Positions 8,532-17,640 of a stretch of DNA of 32,916 nt are shown here, piece by piece. The translations under genes were made by a program, and so were the position numbers. Source of the DNA: a virus; IMG/VR virus record IMGVR_UViG_3300031758_000310, positions 1 through 32,916 of that record. One strand, 5' to 3'. Each line of letters opens with the position of its first letter. Position 1 is the stretch's first letter. Below the pieces are notes generated by a model. That model was not told the DNA's origin, did no database searches, and saw only the letters and a program-made list of their open reading frames with translations.

Positions 8532-9386
8532 ATGGCAACAAGACAAACAGCGAAAGCAAAAGAAATTTTAGTTGACGAAGAAATCGCAACACAAGAATAT
8601 ACCGAAGTGGTTGAAAAGGCAGCGCCGGTAAAAAAAGAACCACAAAAACCACAATGGGAAATTAAAGATAGAACTTATATTTTAAGTGAAAGTCATTCCC
8701 CATTAACCTATACGCTGCAAAGCAAACATACATTAAGATACCCTTTACTTTGGTTTGATAAAGAAAAAGGAGAGCAAGAAGAATTAAGATATGCAACTAA
8801 TCAAAATTCCCCATTGGTAAGCCAACAGAAAGGGCAGGTTACATTAGGACATATTATATTTGAGAATGGTGTTTTAAATGTACCAAAAGAAAAACAAAAC
8901 CTACAAAAACTATTATCGCTTTATCATCCAGGTTTAAATATTAAATATACAGAGTTTGACCCAACAGGGGAAGCTGAGGATGATTTAGATTACTTAGAAG
9001 TAGAAGTGGAAGCGTTAAATGCCGCATTTGACATGGACATTGATATGGCCGAAGCAATAGTTAGAGTAGAAGTAGGCTCTAGAGTGAATAAGATGAGTTC
9101 TAAGGAGATAAAAAGAGATTTATTATTATTTGCTAAGAAGAATCCTTATTTGTTCTTAGAATTAGCTAATGACGATAATGTGCATTTGCGTAATATTGCA
9201 ATTAGAGCTACTGAACAACACATTATAAAATTATCCCATGATAATAGAACATTTATGTGGGGTGAGAATGATAGAAAATTAATGACCGTTCCTTTTGATG
9301 AAAATCCATATTCAGCAATGGCTGCGTTTTTCAAAACAGATGAAGGTATTGCGATTTTAAGATCTATAGAGAAAAAACTTAATTAA
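8532..9386 (+). CDS. Putative virion-associated protein, unknown function
   Basis: This 284-residue protein lies between two hairpins, right after the capsid gene. Residues 1-45 are a Lys/Glu/Ala/Pro-rich flexible segment. The core begins at about 46 and contains SPLTYTLQSKHTLRYPLLWFD and RYATNQNSPLV, then a helical acidic region around 143-175 (EDDLDYLEVEVEALNAAF), and a C-terminal helical part with SSKEIKRDLLLFAKKNPYLFLELANDD at about 196-222 and PFDENPYSAMAAFFKTDEG near the end. I associate this kind of protein with the structural gene block of marine and freshwater Bacteroidota phages, where it is a conserved protein without a known function. Position fits a head completion, minor capsid or decoration role. 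No signal peptide, membrane segment or catalytic motif was seen. Confidence 0.78.
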   Translation: MATRQTAKAKEILVDEEIATQEYTEVVEKAAPVKKEPQKPQWEIKDRTYILSESHSPLTYTLQSKHTLRYPLLWFDKEKGEQEELRYATNQNSPLVSQQKGQVTLGHIIFENGVLNVPKEKQNLQKLLSLYHPGLNIKYTEFDPTGEAEDDLDYLEVEVEALNAAFDMDIDMAEAIVRVEVGSRVNKMSSKEIKRDLLLFAKKNPYLFLELANDDNVHLRNIAIRATEQHIIKLSHDNRTFMWGENDRKLMTVPFDENPYSAMAAFFKTDEGIAILRSIEKKLN

Positions 9387-9402
9387 TACGTAATAATAAT
9401 GC

Positions 9403-9442
9403 TAAGGCGGTTATTGTACTTAAAACTGCAATAACCGCTTTA
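9403..9442. terminator. Long perfect hairpin between structural genes, possible terminator
   Basis: A 14-bp stem (9403-9416 with 9429-9442, one G-U pair) closes a 12-base loop. It is GC-rich at its centre (GGCGGTTATTG / CAATAACCGCT) in an otherwise AT-rich gap of 77 bases. The stem is followed by ATATTATAATAAAT and not a clean T run, so it may be a weak terminator, an mRNA 3'-end stabiliser or an RNA-processing site. Confidence 0.55.
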
Positions 9443-9463
9443 ATATTATAATAAATATAACAA

Positions 9464-10192
9464 ATGGCAGTAAGTGTAGATACAGTTTATAAAACCGTTT
9501 TATTAATTCTTAATAAAGAACAAAGAGGTTACTTAACTCCTGATGAATTTAATAAAACAGCAACTCAAGTTCAACTTGAAATTTTCAATGAATACTTTGA
9601 AGATTTAAATCAACAAATTAGAGTACCCGGTAATGACAGTGAATATAGCGATCGTATAAAAAATTTAGAAGAAAAAATAGCTATATTTCAGGAAGAGGCG
9701 GATTGCATTTATGTAACTGATCATTTTGAGGTAGATATACCTTTTACCACGCCTAGACCTGAACTTTATAAGTTAGGTACTGTTATTTATGATGAGGTAA
9801 AAGAAGTTCAATATGTTCAGCCAAATGAACTATTGGAAATTAATTTATCGCCACTTACAAAACCTACCCTATATTGGCCAATATATACATATAAAAACTT
9901 CAAAATAAAAGTATATCCTACAGATATTACTGATAAAATAAGCTGTACTTATGTTAGAAAACCATATAATCCTATATGGAACTTTACTGTAACACCTCCA
10001 AATTTTCAATATGTATACAGTCCTACTAATAATCCTACAAATCCCAGCGTTGATTTTGAGTTACATCCAACAGAACAAACTAATATAATAATTAGAATAC
10101 TATTATATTCTGGAGTTATTATAAAAGATCCACAAATTATTCAAGCTGCTTCACAGCAAATACAAGCTGAAAATATTAATTCAAAAAGCTAA
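9464..10192 (+). CDS. Head-tail connector-like structural protein
   Basis: This 242-residue protein begins with a helical domain (residues 5-75) that includes LNKEQRGYLTPDEFN and VQLEIFNEYFEDL, a pattern I recognise from connector or adaptor-type genes placed after the capsid gene in Bacteroidota and marine phages. Residues 85-190 are beta-rich with many Pro, Tyr and Thr (FTTPRPELYKLG, CTYVRKPYNPIWNF). The C-terminal part is again helical (EQTNIIIRILLYSGVIIKDPQ). It would be expected to sit on the portal ring as part of the neck. The start is the only ATG consistent with the spacing after the hairpin, and a gap of six bases leads to the next structural gene. Exact neck position is not shown by sequence. 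Confidence 0.7.
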   Translation: MAVSVDTVYKTVLLILNKEQRGYLTPDEFNKTATQVQLEIFNEYFEDLNQQIRVPGNDSEYSDRIKNLEEKIAIFQEEADCIYVTDHFEVDIPFTTPRPELYKLGTVIYDEVKEVQYVQPNELLEINLSPLTKPTLYWPIYTYKNFKIKVYPTDITDKISCTYVRKPYNPIWNFTVTPPNFQYVYSPTNNPTNPSVDFELHPTEQTNIIIRILLYSGVIIKDPQIIQAASQQIQAENINSKS

Positions 10193-10198
10193 TAGAAT

Positions 10199-11431
10199 AT
10201 GGCGACACCTAACGACGGTTTAATAACCGAAACAAATAGACAATATTACGAGGGGGCCCAGGGGTTTATAGCCAGTGGAGGCGATTTTTACCCTACATCG
10301 TTTAACACGGATTTAGTATATTTTAGCTATAATCCTGCAGATCCAAACTATGCTTTAAATAACTTTAAAGTGTTCACGAGTAGCCCTAGTAACGCAGGTG
10401 CACCTGGAACTTTTAATGAATATTTTGGGGCATATGATAATACTTCGGGGCCAAATATAAATACTTTATATATACCTAGTTTAGCTAATGGCACTCATGT
10501 AGTTGTGCAATTAAAAACATTAGACGGTGGTAATTATGGATTACAGAATGCTTATGGAAATACTGTAGAAAATAATTATGGTAGTTATGCTTACATATCT
10601 TTAAAAGATGTTATAAATAACTTTATGGTTGCCTATGTTGGTACAGGGAAGCTAATCGGCAATGTTAAAAGGACTGATGTAATATTCCATGCAAAACGTA
10701 GTTTACAAGAATTTAGTTATGATACTTTAAGAAGTATAAAATCCCAGGAATTAAGTATACCACCAAGTTTAAGCATTGTTTTGCCGCAAGACTATGTTAA
10801 TTATGTAAGACTATCTTGGATTGACGGGCAAGGGATAAAACATATTATATATCCTACAAATAATTTAACAATATCACCTTACGAAAATTTAATACAAGAT
10901 AGCTATGGTATACCTATTCAGGATAATTTTGGTGATAATATAAGTGCTGAATCATTAACCGAAAGAAGATGGAAGAATAATAACTATATAGAAGTAAATG
11001 AAGAAATGCAGAACTACTATATTGGTTATGACTATTATAATGGATATTACCAAAATACTTATTATGGTAGACAATATGGTTTAGATCCACAATATGCTAA
11101 TATAAATGGATATTTCACAATGAACGACCGTGAAGGTAAAATATCTTTTAGCAGTAACTTGATAGGTAAGTTAATTGTATTCGAATATATATCAGATGGT
11201 CTTGCTTATGATTTAGACTCTAAAGTACCTAAATTAGCTGAAGAAGCTATATATGCATATATATTACATGCTATTATATCAACTCGAATAAACCAACCAG
11301 AATATCTTGTTGCTAGACTGAAACAAGAAAAGAATGCTAAATTAAGAAATGCCAAAATTAGATTATCAAATATAAAACTAGAAGAGTTTACTCAAGTATT
11401 AAGAGGTCAATCTAAGTGGATTAAACATTAA
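10199..11431 (+). CDS. Connector or tail-ring structural protein
   Basis: This 410-residue protein starts with an acidic, Asn/Gly/Tyr-rich beta region (about 1-125). The core begins near 133 with SLKDVINNFMVAYVGTGKLIG, followed by KRTDVIFHAKRSLQEFSYD and the segment LPQDYVNYVRLSWIDGQG, which I recognise as typical of neck or adaptor proteins in this group of phages. Residues 272-294 form a remarkable patch with ten Tyr in 23 positions. The C-terminal third is helical (AEEAIYAYILHAIISTRIN, then a Lys/Arg-rich helix). It lies six bases after the previous connector-like gene and six before the large structural protein, so these three are likely co-translated parts of the neck and tail. The specific ring or adaptor label is an inference. 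Confidence 0.7.
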   Translation: MATPNDGLITETNRQYYEGAQGFIASGGDFYPTSFNTDLVYFSYNPADPNYALNNFKVFTSSPSNAGAPGTFNEYFGAYDNTSGPNINTLYIPSLANGTHVVVQLKTLDGGNYGLQNAYGNTVENNYGSYAYISLKDVINNFMVAYVGTGKLIGNVKRTDVIFHAKRSLQEFSYDTLRSIKSQELSIPPSLSIVLPQDYVNYVRLSWIDGQGIKHIIYPTNNLTISPYENLIQDSYGIPIQDNFGDNISAESLTERRWKNNNYIEVNEEMQNYYIGYDYYNGYYQNTYYGRQYGLDPQYANINGYFTMNDREGKISFSSNLIGKLIVFEYISDGLAYDLDSKVPKLAEEAIYAYILHAIISTRINQPEYLVARLKQEKNAKLRNAKIRLSNIKLEEFTQVLRGQSKWIKH

Positions 11432-11436
11432 TAAAA

Positions 11437-14400
11437 ATGGCGGAAATAAAAAATAGTTTTCTATCGTCTAAAATGAATCAAGATTTAGACGATAGACTTA
11501 TACCTAATGGTCAGTATCGAACAGCGCTTAATATCTCTATTGGTAAATCAGAAAATAGTGATATTGGTACTTTACAAAACATACTTGGAAATACGCTTAT
11601 TGGGGCGGAAAACGTTATAATCGGATTAGAATGTATTGGATATTATATGGATAATACTAATAATAGAATATTCCAATTTTTAACTAATGAAGGCGATAAC
11701 GATCCTGACCCAATATATCATCAAATAACAGTTTATGATTTTTCAGACAATACCTACACTGTTTTAGTCGAAGGCGAATTCTTAAACTTCTCAAAATCAT
11801 ATCCAATAACGGGAATTACCCTTATAGAAAACTTATTATATTGGACAGATTATAACAATCAACCTAGAAAAATAAATGTTAGTTCAGCGTTTAATGCTCC
11901 GGCATCTAGCGCTGCACCTTATTATACAAATGAAGATCATATATCGGTTGCAAAATATGCTCCGGTAGAATCAATGTCATTATACAAAAAGGTTGTAACC
12001 ACAAATACAGCTACCGTAACTGCTTCAACTACAATACCTGTTGCCAGCGCTACAGGATTGGTAGTAGGCATGACATTATTAGCTGATGCAACGCCTACGC
12101 CTTATACAAGCAATGAATTTGTATTTATAGTAGGTATAACAGGAACAAATATTACCGTTTCAACGCCTGTTACATTATCCGCTAATACAGAATTAGTATT
12201 CTTAATATCTACCATGACCGACCAAAGCAATAATGAGTATTGGCCTGGTGATCCTGCATATTTAAAAGAAAGATATGTAAGATTTAGTTATAGATTTAGA
12301 TTGGATGATGGAGAATATACATTAATGGCTCCATTTACACAAATAGCATTTATACCAAATCAAAAAGGATATTTTATTAGTGGAGATGAAAATGAAGCAT
12401 ATACAAGTACAGTTTTAAATTGGTTTGAAAACAATGTAAACAATATACAATTACTTGTTCCATTTCCAGACTTAACTTCTAATGTAGCGCAATCATACAA
12501 AATACAATCATTAGATATATTATACAAAGAATCAGACGCGCAAATAGTTAAGGTATTAGACACAATTCCTGCTGCTCAATTTGCTCAAAATACATTGAGC
12601 AATAGTAATATATATGTTTACGATTATCAATCAAGAAAACCATATAAAACACTCCCGCCAGATCAAATTACAAGAGTATATGACATAGTTCCTGTAAAAG
12701 CAAAAGCACAAGAAACATCTAGCAATAGAATAATATATGGTAATTTTGTTAGCGGTTATACAGCGCCGCAATCACTTAATTATCAAGTTTCTGTTGGAGC
12801 AAAACGAGATAATTCATACAGTTTTATAGAGTACCCAAACCATACAGTAAAACAAAATAGAACATATCAAGTAGGGTTTGTTTTAGCGGATAAGTATGGA
12901 AGACAGTCTTCTGTTATTTTATCTTCATTAGATACTGCGGCAACTTTAACGGCAAATGGAACTTTTGGAGGCTCAACAGTATATTCGCCTTACTACTCAG
13001 AAGCAGATATACCATCTATAAAAGATTGGTATGGAGATGCAATATCTGTATTAGTAAATAGTCCAATAGTATCAAATTACAATGCTGCTACCGGTGAACC
13101 CGGATTATATGCGGAATCAACATCAACGACTGGATTTACACTTACTGGTACCACTACAATAACTGATACAACTTATAATTTTGAAGTTAGTGCTGGTACT
13201 CCGCCTAATCAATATGAGTATTTAAGGGGAGCTTACACAGATTACGTTAGGATTGAATCTATAACAGAAATCTCAGCGGGAGTATACAATTCTACAACCT
13301 CTGGAAGAGTTAGTGATTTATATGCAAGAAATACCGATAATAATCCAAATGATATTAAATACGTATATACTATTAATCCTTTAGGCTGGTATTCATACAA
13401 AATCGTAGTAAGACAGCAAGAACAAGATTATTATAATGTTTATCTTCCTGGATTTTTGGACGGTTACCCAAAAGGGCAAACCTATGGATCTCAAGTAGTT
13501 TATGATTCTGCGGGCGTGCCATCAACTGATAATGGTATTAATACAACAGTATTTCCAACTGCTGAATCTGGTACAGTTGCTCATACAGTATTAATAAATG
13601 ATAATATAAATAAAATCCCAAGAGACTTAGTTGAGGTTGGCCCAGACCAAAAATTATATAGAAGTAGTGTGCAATTATTTGGTAGAGTTGAAAACACTAT
13701 TGACGCAGGGGTTGCTTCTAACACACAATACTATCCATCTAAAAAAGCAGACACAGCAATTGCGATTGCAACAGCTTCAGAATTAAGCTTTTTACCTGCA
13801 ACGGTTGAAAACACATTGGGATCTGCAACTTATAATTTTTATCAATTAGAGAGCAATCCATTAGTCGCTCGTATAGCCACTACAAATAATATTGGAGTTA
13901 CAGCCGTGCAGAATGTAAGTTCGGGTGGTCCAAATCCTACATTTTCATCAGCCCCAAATAATATGCAGCCTTATTTAACTGTATATGAAACTAAACCTGA
14001 TTATTCCTTATTAGATATATTTTGGGAAACATCAACTAGCGGACTAATATCCGATTTAAACACGGATACGCTTACTGGTTATGATGGTGCAAATGGGATA
14101 TCAGAAATTAATTGGAGTAGTTTTACAGAGGATTTAGATCCTAATGACTCAATAGACAAATTTATAACTGGATATTTTTATCCAATATCAAATACTGGTC
14201 AACCTGTAGGATCAACTGATGCCGCTATATCTGTTGTAAACGGTTATGGTAATCCTATAACAGGTGTTTTTGCATTAGAAAGTACATATGTGCCTGGAAT
14301 TGATCCATATTGGAAATATAGAATTTATATGCAGCCTAACCAATACCAAACATTTAGAAACGATGTAAATTTAAGCAAATATACTTTTATATTTTCATTT

Positions 14401-15609
14401 ATTCAGGACGGGCAAACTTCTACCACGTCTTATAATCTAAATGCGCAATTAAGAAATATTGCCCCTACAATAACTGATACTGCTTTAAACCCTTTACCTG
14501 GGCCTGTTAATGTATTTTTAAATAGCCCTATTACAACTGGAACACCAGTATACTCTTTATGGGGTAAAAATGGAACAAACTCAGGAGCCGGTCAAAGCTT
14601 TACAGACTTACGTTGGAGAATAAACAATTCAGGCTCAACGCCAGGTTGGCAGAATTATTTTAATATAACAACTAATCCTCCTTTAAATACAAGCGGTATA
14701 TTTCAAATTAATCCGTTGAATGACAATCAGACAGTCACCTTAAGGGTTGAATTACAAGACGCAATGAGCTCTTCTGGAATTCCAGCAAATGGAACAGGCT
14801 TTTACGGAACTTTAACTGACAGCGTAATAGTAAATATTCAATTAGCTTCTGTATTAATAAACGGAAGAAGGTGGACAAGTCGTAATTATGATGGAGATAG
14901 ATACCAAGATGGCACTATAATACCACAGGCTACAACAGCTTCTCAATGGGCAAATGCAACCACTGGAATGTGGTGCTGGCCTAATTTTGACCCTGCTTTA
15001 GGTGCAATATATGGAAAATTATATAATGTATATGCTATTAGAGGTATATGGAATGCAAGTCAACCAGGAGATAGAAAACAATTTGCTCCAACAGGGTTTA
15101 GAATACCTTTTTATAATGAACGTTGTATATTAAGTGGCGTTTCAGGTAAAGAAATGAAATCAGTACAGTATACCTATCCAGCAGTGGGAGGTTGGATCCC
15201 TAACTCAAATTTAGGTACAAATACAACTGGTTTTTCAGCATTACCTGCCGGGTATATGGATCAAACTGGGACATGGGTTGAAACAGGGGCTAATGGTCAA
15301 ATTGCAATATTCCATATGCATGCTCCTACTTACCCCGCCGGAGTTCCACCTTGTTTTATGGTATTATATGGCAATAGCAGTAGTGTTCTATCTGATTCAG
15401 AAGGCCAAATGAGATGGGGATTATCTGTTAGGTTTGTTGATAATTTTTCTACAACTAGAACAGTTACAGCTACTTCGGGATCATGCGTTGTTCTTTATAA
15501 TGATATGAATTTTGGTAATCCACACGTTGATATATTACAGCCAGGTCAATCAGAGGTTATTGTAGCATGCGCTACTTGTACAATAAGTGGAAGTTGTACA
15601 ATTACATAA
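11437..15609 (+). CDS. Large tail/neck structural protein with C-terminal Fibrobacter-type paralogous domain
   Basis: This 1390-residue protein opens with NSFLSSKMNQDLDDRLIPNG (6-25), a signature I know from large neck/stabilisation-type structural proteins of Bacteroidota and marine phages. Most of the chain (60-1020) is beta-rich with Thr/Ser/Asn/Gly repeats and suits an extended beta-propeller or beta-sandwich array; residues ~185-255 look like a separate inserted beta domain. Residues ~1027-1137 read as an Ig-like unit (NIAPTITDTALNPLPG onward). Residues ~1139-1336 match the Fibrobacter succinogenes major paralogous domain pattern: GRRWTSRNYDGDRYQDGTII, then YGKLYNVYAI, APTGFRIP, GFSALPAGYMDQTG and GLSVRFVDN. 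The last ~45 residues hold four Cys. The end domain may act in host-surface binding. Function of the whole is inferred. Confidence 0.78.
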   Translation: MAEIKNSFLSSKMNQDLDDRLIPNGQYRTALNISIGKSENSDIGTLQNILGNTLIGAENVIIGLECIGYYMDNTNNRIFQFLTNEGDNDPDPIYHQITVYDFSDNTYTVLVEGEFLNFSKSYPITGITLIENLLYWTDYNNQPRKINVSSAFNAPASSAAPYYTNEDHISVAKYAPVESMSLYKKVVTTNTATVTASTTIPVASATGLVVGMTLLADATPTPYTSNEFVFIVGITGTNITVSTPVTLSANTELVFLISTMTDQSNNEYWPGDPAYLKERYVRFSYRFRLDDGEYTLMAPFTQIAFIPNQKGYFISGDENEAYTSTVLNWFENNVNNIQLLVPFPDLTSNVAQSYKIQSLDILYKESDAQIVKVLDTIPAAQFAQNTLSNSNIYVYDYQSRKPYKTLPPDQITRVYDIVPVKAKAQETSSNRIIYGNFVSGYTAPQSLNYQVSVGAKRDNSYSFIEYPNHTVKQNRTYQVGFVLADKYGRQSSVILSSLDTAATLTANGTFGGSTVYSPYYSEADIPSIKDWYGDAISVLVNSPIVSNYNAATGEPGLYAESTSTTGFTLTGTTTITDTTYNFEVSAGTPPNQYEYLRGAYTDYVRIESITEISAGVYNSTTSGRVSDLYARNTDNNPNDIKYVYTINPLGWYSYKIVVRQQEQDYYNVYLPGFLDGYPKGQTYGSQVVYDSAGVPSTDNGINTTVFPTAESGTVAHTVLINDNINKIPRDLVEVGPDQKLYRSSVQLFGRVENTIDAGVASNTQYYPSKKADTAIAIATASELSFLPATVENTLGSATYNFYQLESNPLVARIATTNNIGVTAVQNVSSGGPNPTFSSAPNNMQPYLTVYETKPDYSLLDIFWETSTSGLISDLNTDTLTGYDGANGISEINWSSFTEDLDPNDSIDKFITGYFYPISNTGQPVGSTDAAISVVNGYGNPITGVFALESTYVPGIDPYWKYRIYMQPNQYQTFRNDVNLSKYTFIFSFIQDGQTSTTSYNLNAQLRNIAPTITDTALNPLPGPVNVFLNSPITTGTPVYSLWGKNGTNSGAGQSFTDLRWRINNSGSTPGWQNYFNITTNPPLNTSGIFQINPLNDNQTVTLRVELQDAMSSSGIPANGTGFYGTLTDSVIVNIQLASVLINGRRWTSRNYDGDRYQDGTIIPQATTASQWANATTGMWCWPNFDPALGAIYGKLYNVYAIRGIWNASQPGDRKQFAPTGFRIPFYNERCILSGVSGKEMKSVQYTYPAVGGWIPNSNLGTNTTGFSALPAGYMDQTGTWVETGANGQIAIFHMHAPTYPAGVPPCFMVLYGNSSSVLSDSEGQMRWGLSVRFVDNFSTTRTVTATSGSCVVLYNDMNFGNPHVDILQPGQSEVIVACATCTISGSCTIT

Positions 15610-15638
15610 AAAAACAGAAAAACAAGTAATTATAATAT

Positions 15639-17216
15639 ATGAGTGCAACAATAGAATTAAAATATTTCAATTCTTTTTGGCTTAAAAAAATGAAGTCAAT
15701 TACAGACGTTAAACCTAGTGACCCGGAGGATAATCAACCTTTAATAGCGGTTCCATTAGGTGGAACTTCTATAACGCTAGCTACTGCGCAGCCAAATATA
15801 GGTCCTGGACAAGCTATATATTATACGGTGGCTGGGAATACTTATACATCTGTAATAAAAAGTTATTCTGGAGCTGTTATACAATTAATGGAACCAACAT
15901 TAACAGCGATTGCAACCACAATAAAACTTACTTTTGGAGAGATTATTGATTTTACATATGTGCCAAGCTCTAGCGATTACTCTTATGATAAAGAAACAGA
16001 TTGGTATATAGAAGAAGCAAGAATTAGAGGAGGTTATAATAATACAACAGTTGACTTTGGCGTTAAAGCATATACTGTATTAGAGACTAATGCTCAACAA
16101 AATAGACCAAATTCACTTATATATTCTGGTATATTTAATTCTAGAACAGGCGTTAATAATACAAATCAGTTTTCTGTAGCCGATGATATAAGCCGCACTT
16201 TGGACCCTTTAAATGGATCAATACAAAAATTATATTCAGAAGACACTAACCTTATTATATTCCAAGAATTTAAGGTCAGCCGAGCATTGATTGACAAAGA
16301 TGCAGTATATTCAGCTGATGGTCAACCTATGACAACATCCGGGGCTGTGGTAATTGGCCAAATACAATCATACGCAGGTAACTATGGTATTGGGACCAAT
16401 CCAGAAAGCTTTGCGGTTTATGGGTATAGAAAATATTTTGTTGATAGAAATAGAAATGCCGTATTAAGGTTATCTCAAGATGGTATAACAGAAATATCAT
16501 CATATGGAATGTTAGATTTCTTTAGAGAACAACTTGGTATTATTAGTACTACAGGTAAAGTTATTGGCGGATGGGATATACATAATAAACAATATGTTTT
16601 ATCTTTACAACCAAATGCATTTTTAACAGGCTCTAGAGGACAACAGGCACCATCATATACATTAGCTTTTGATGAAGACTCTTTAGGTTGGACTAGTTTC
16701 TTTAGTTATATACCTAATTATATGGACGGTCTGCGTAATAATTATTATAGTTTAAAAGACGGTAATATATGGAGACATTATGATCCTGCCGTTAGCAGAG
16801 GCAGTTTTTATGGAGTGACATATACATCGTATGTAACATTCATATTTAATGCCAATCCATCGTTAATTAAAAACTTTAATACAATAAACTACGAAGGAAC
16901 CCAAGGTTGGATAATGAATAGTTTATATACTGACACCGATACTGCAATTCCAATAAATGCAGCTTTCACCGCGCAAAGTTTGGCGCAATTAGAAGCAAAT
17001 TTGTTTACAAATAATTTTAAACAAAAAGAAAACAAATATTTTGGTAATATATTTAATAATACTGTAGTATCAAGCGGGGATGTAATCTATGGGCAATCAA
17101 TGTCCGGTATAAAAGGGTTATATGCTGTTGCTACCATGACATTAAATAATTCTTTATATCCAACCCAGGCAGAGCTTTATGCATGTTCTGCTGAATATGT
17201 GGAATCATCATATTAA
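15639..17216 (+). CDS. Tail/nozzle-like structural protein
   Basis: This 525-residue protein is beta-rich throughout. Key stretches are YIEEARIRGGYNNTTVDFGVKAY at about 127-149, SGIFNSRTGVNNTNQFS at about 167-183, LNGSIQKLYSEDTNLIIFQEFKVSRALIDKDAVYS (about 197-231) and KVIGGWDIHNKQYVLSLQP (about 308-326). Repeated aromatic-hydrophobic strands with Asp/Asn turns suggest a beta-propeller or jelly-roll type of fold, as in nozzle or tail-tube-end proteins of short-tailed phages. I recognise this arrangement from the same structural gene blocks as the preceding gene, where the protein has no assigned biochemical role. It is followed by a GNAT-type gene after 15 bases. Position at the end of the tail genes and before the internal proteins fits the distal tail. 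Confidence 0.68.
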   Translation: MSATIELKYFNSFWLKKMKSITDVKPSDPEDNQPLIAVPLGGTSITLATAQPNIGPGQAIYYTVAGNTYTSVIKSYSGAVIQLMEPTLTAIATTIKLTFGEIIDFTYVPSSSDYSYDKETDWYIEEARIRGGYNNTTVDFGVKAYTVLETNAQQNRPNSLIYSGIFNSRTGVNNTNQFSVADDISRTLDPLNGSIQKLYSEDTNLIIFQEFKVSRALIDKDAVYSADGQPMTTSGAVVIGQIQSYAGNYGIGTNPESFAVYGYRKYFVDRNRNAVLRLSQDGITEISSYGMLDFFREQLGIISTTGKVIGGWDIHNKQYVLSLQPNAFLTGSRGQQAPSYTLAFDEDSLGWTSFFSYIPNYMDGLRNNYYSLKDGNIWRHYDPAVSRGSFYGVTYTSYVTFIFNANPSLIKNFNTINYEGTQGWIMNSLYTDTDTAIPINAAFTAQSLAQLEANLFTNNFKQKENKYFGNIFNNTVVSSGDVIYGQSMSGIKGLYAVATMTLNNSLYPTQAELYACSAEYVESSY

Positions 17217-17231
17217 AATAAATTAAATTAA

Positions 17232-17639
17232 ATGGAATTACAAATAAGAGCACTGCAAGAATCAGATTGGGAAGATCTGCAATCTTGGTGGAAATGGTGG
17301 CGTTGGCCAGAAGTATCGAAAGAAACATTACCGCTTAATGGATTAGGCGGTTTAATGGTATATAAAGGAGACATACCAATTGCGGCTGGGTTCTTATATC
17401 TTTCAAATTCTAAAGTAGCGTGGTTAGATTGGATTGTATCTAACCCGCAGTATAAAGAAAAAGATAGGAAACAATCATTAGAACTACTTATAAACTCATT
17501 AGAAGAAGTTGCAAAGCAACAGGATTATAATATTATAATTAGCATTACAAGAAGCAAACCTTTAATGGATATACATAAAAAATTAGGGTACATGGTGGAT
17601 TCCAATCCATCATATGAAATTTCAAAAAAAATAAAATAA
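17232..17639 (+). CDS. GNAT-family N-acetyltransferase
   Basis: This 135-residue protein is the usual length of a single GNAT domain. The core strand pair is VYKGDIPIAAGFLYLSNSKVAWLDWIVSN (43-71), where the beta4 strand (WLDWIVSN) and following helix (YKEKDRKQSLELLINSLEEVA) correspond to GNAT motif A, though the usual Q/R-x-x-G-x-G/A loop is replaced by a Lys/Asp/Arg-rich turn. Motif B is LMDIHKKLGY (111-120). Before the core comes a Trp cluster (WWKWWRWPE, 19-27). The enzyme would transfer acetyl from acetyl-CoA to an amine; the substrate is unknown. It lies inside the structural operon, one base before the next gene, so it is made late and might modify a virion or host protein. Catalysis is predicted, not proven. 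Confidence 0.8.
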   Translation: MELQIRALQESDWEDLQSWWKWWRWPEVSKETLPLNGLGGLMVYKGDIPIAAGFLYLSNSKVAWLDWIVSNPQYKEKDRKQSLELLINSLEEVAKQQDYNIIISITRSKPLMDIHKKLGYMVDSNPSYEISKKIK

Positions 17640-17640
17640 T

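Noticed and set aside
1115-17216. Assignment to crAss-like phages
   Set aside because: A stabilisation-like structural protein and a portal-scaffold-capsid order are suggestive, but no diagnostic crAss gene such as the giant RNA polymerase is present in the window, and the sequence alone cannot place the phage. Left as a Bacteroidota-type podovirus-like phage.
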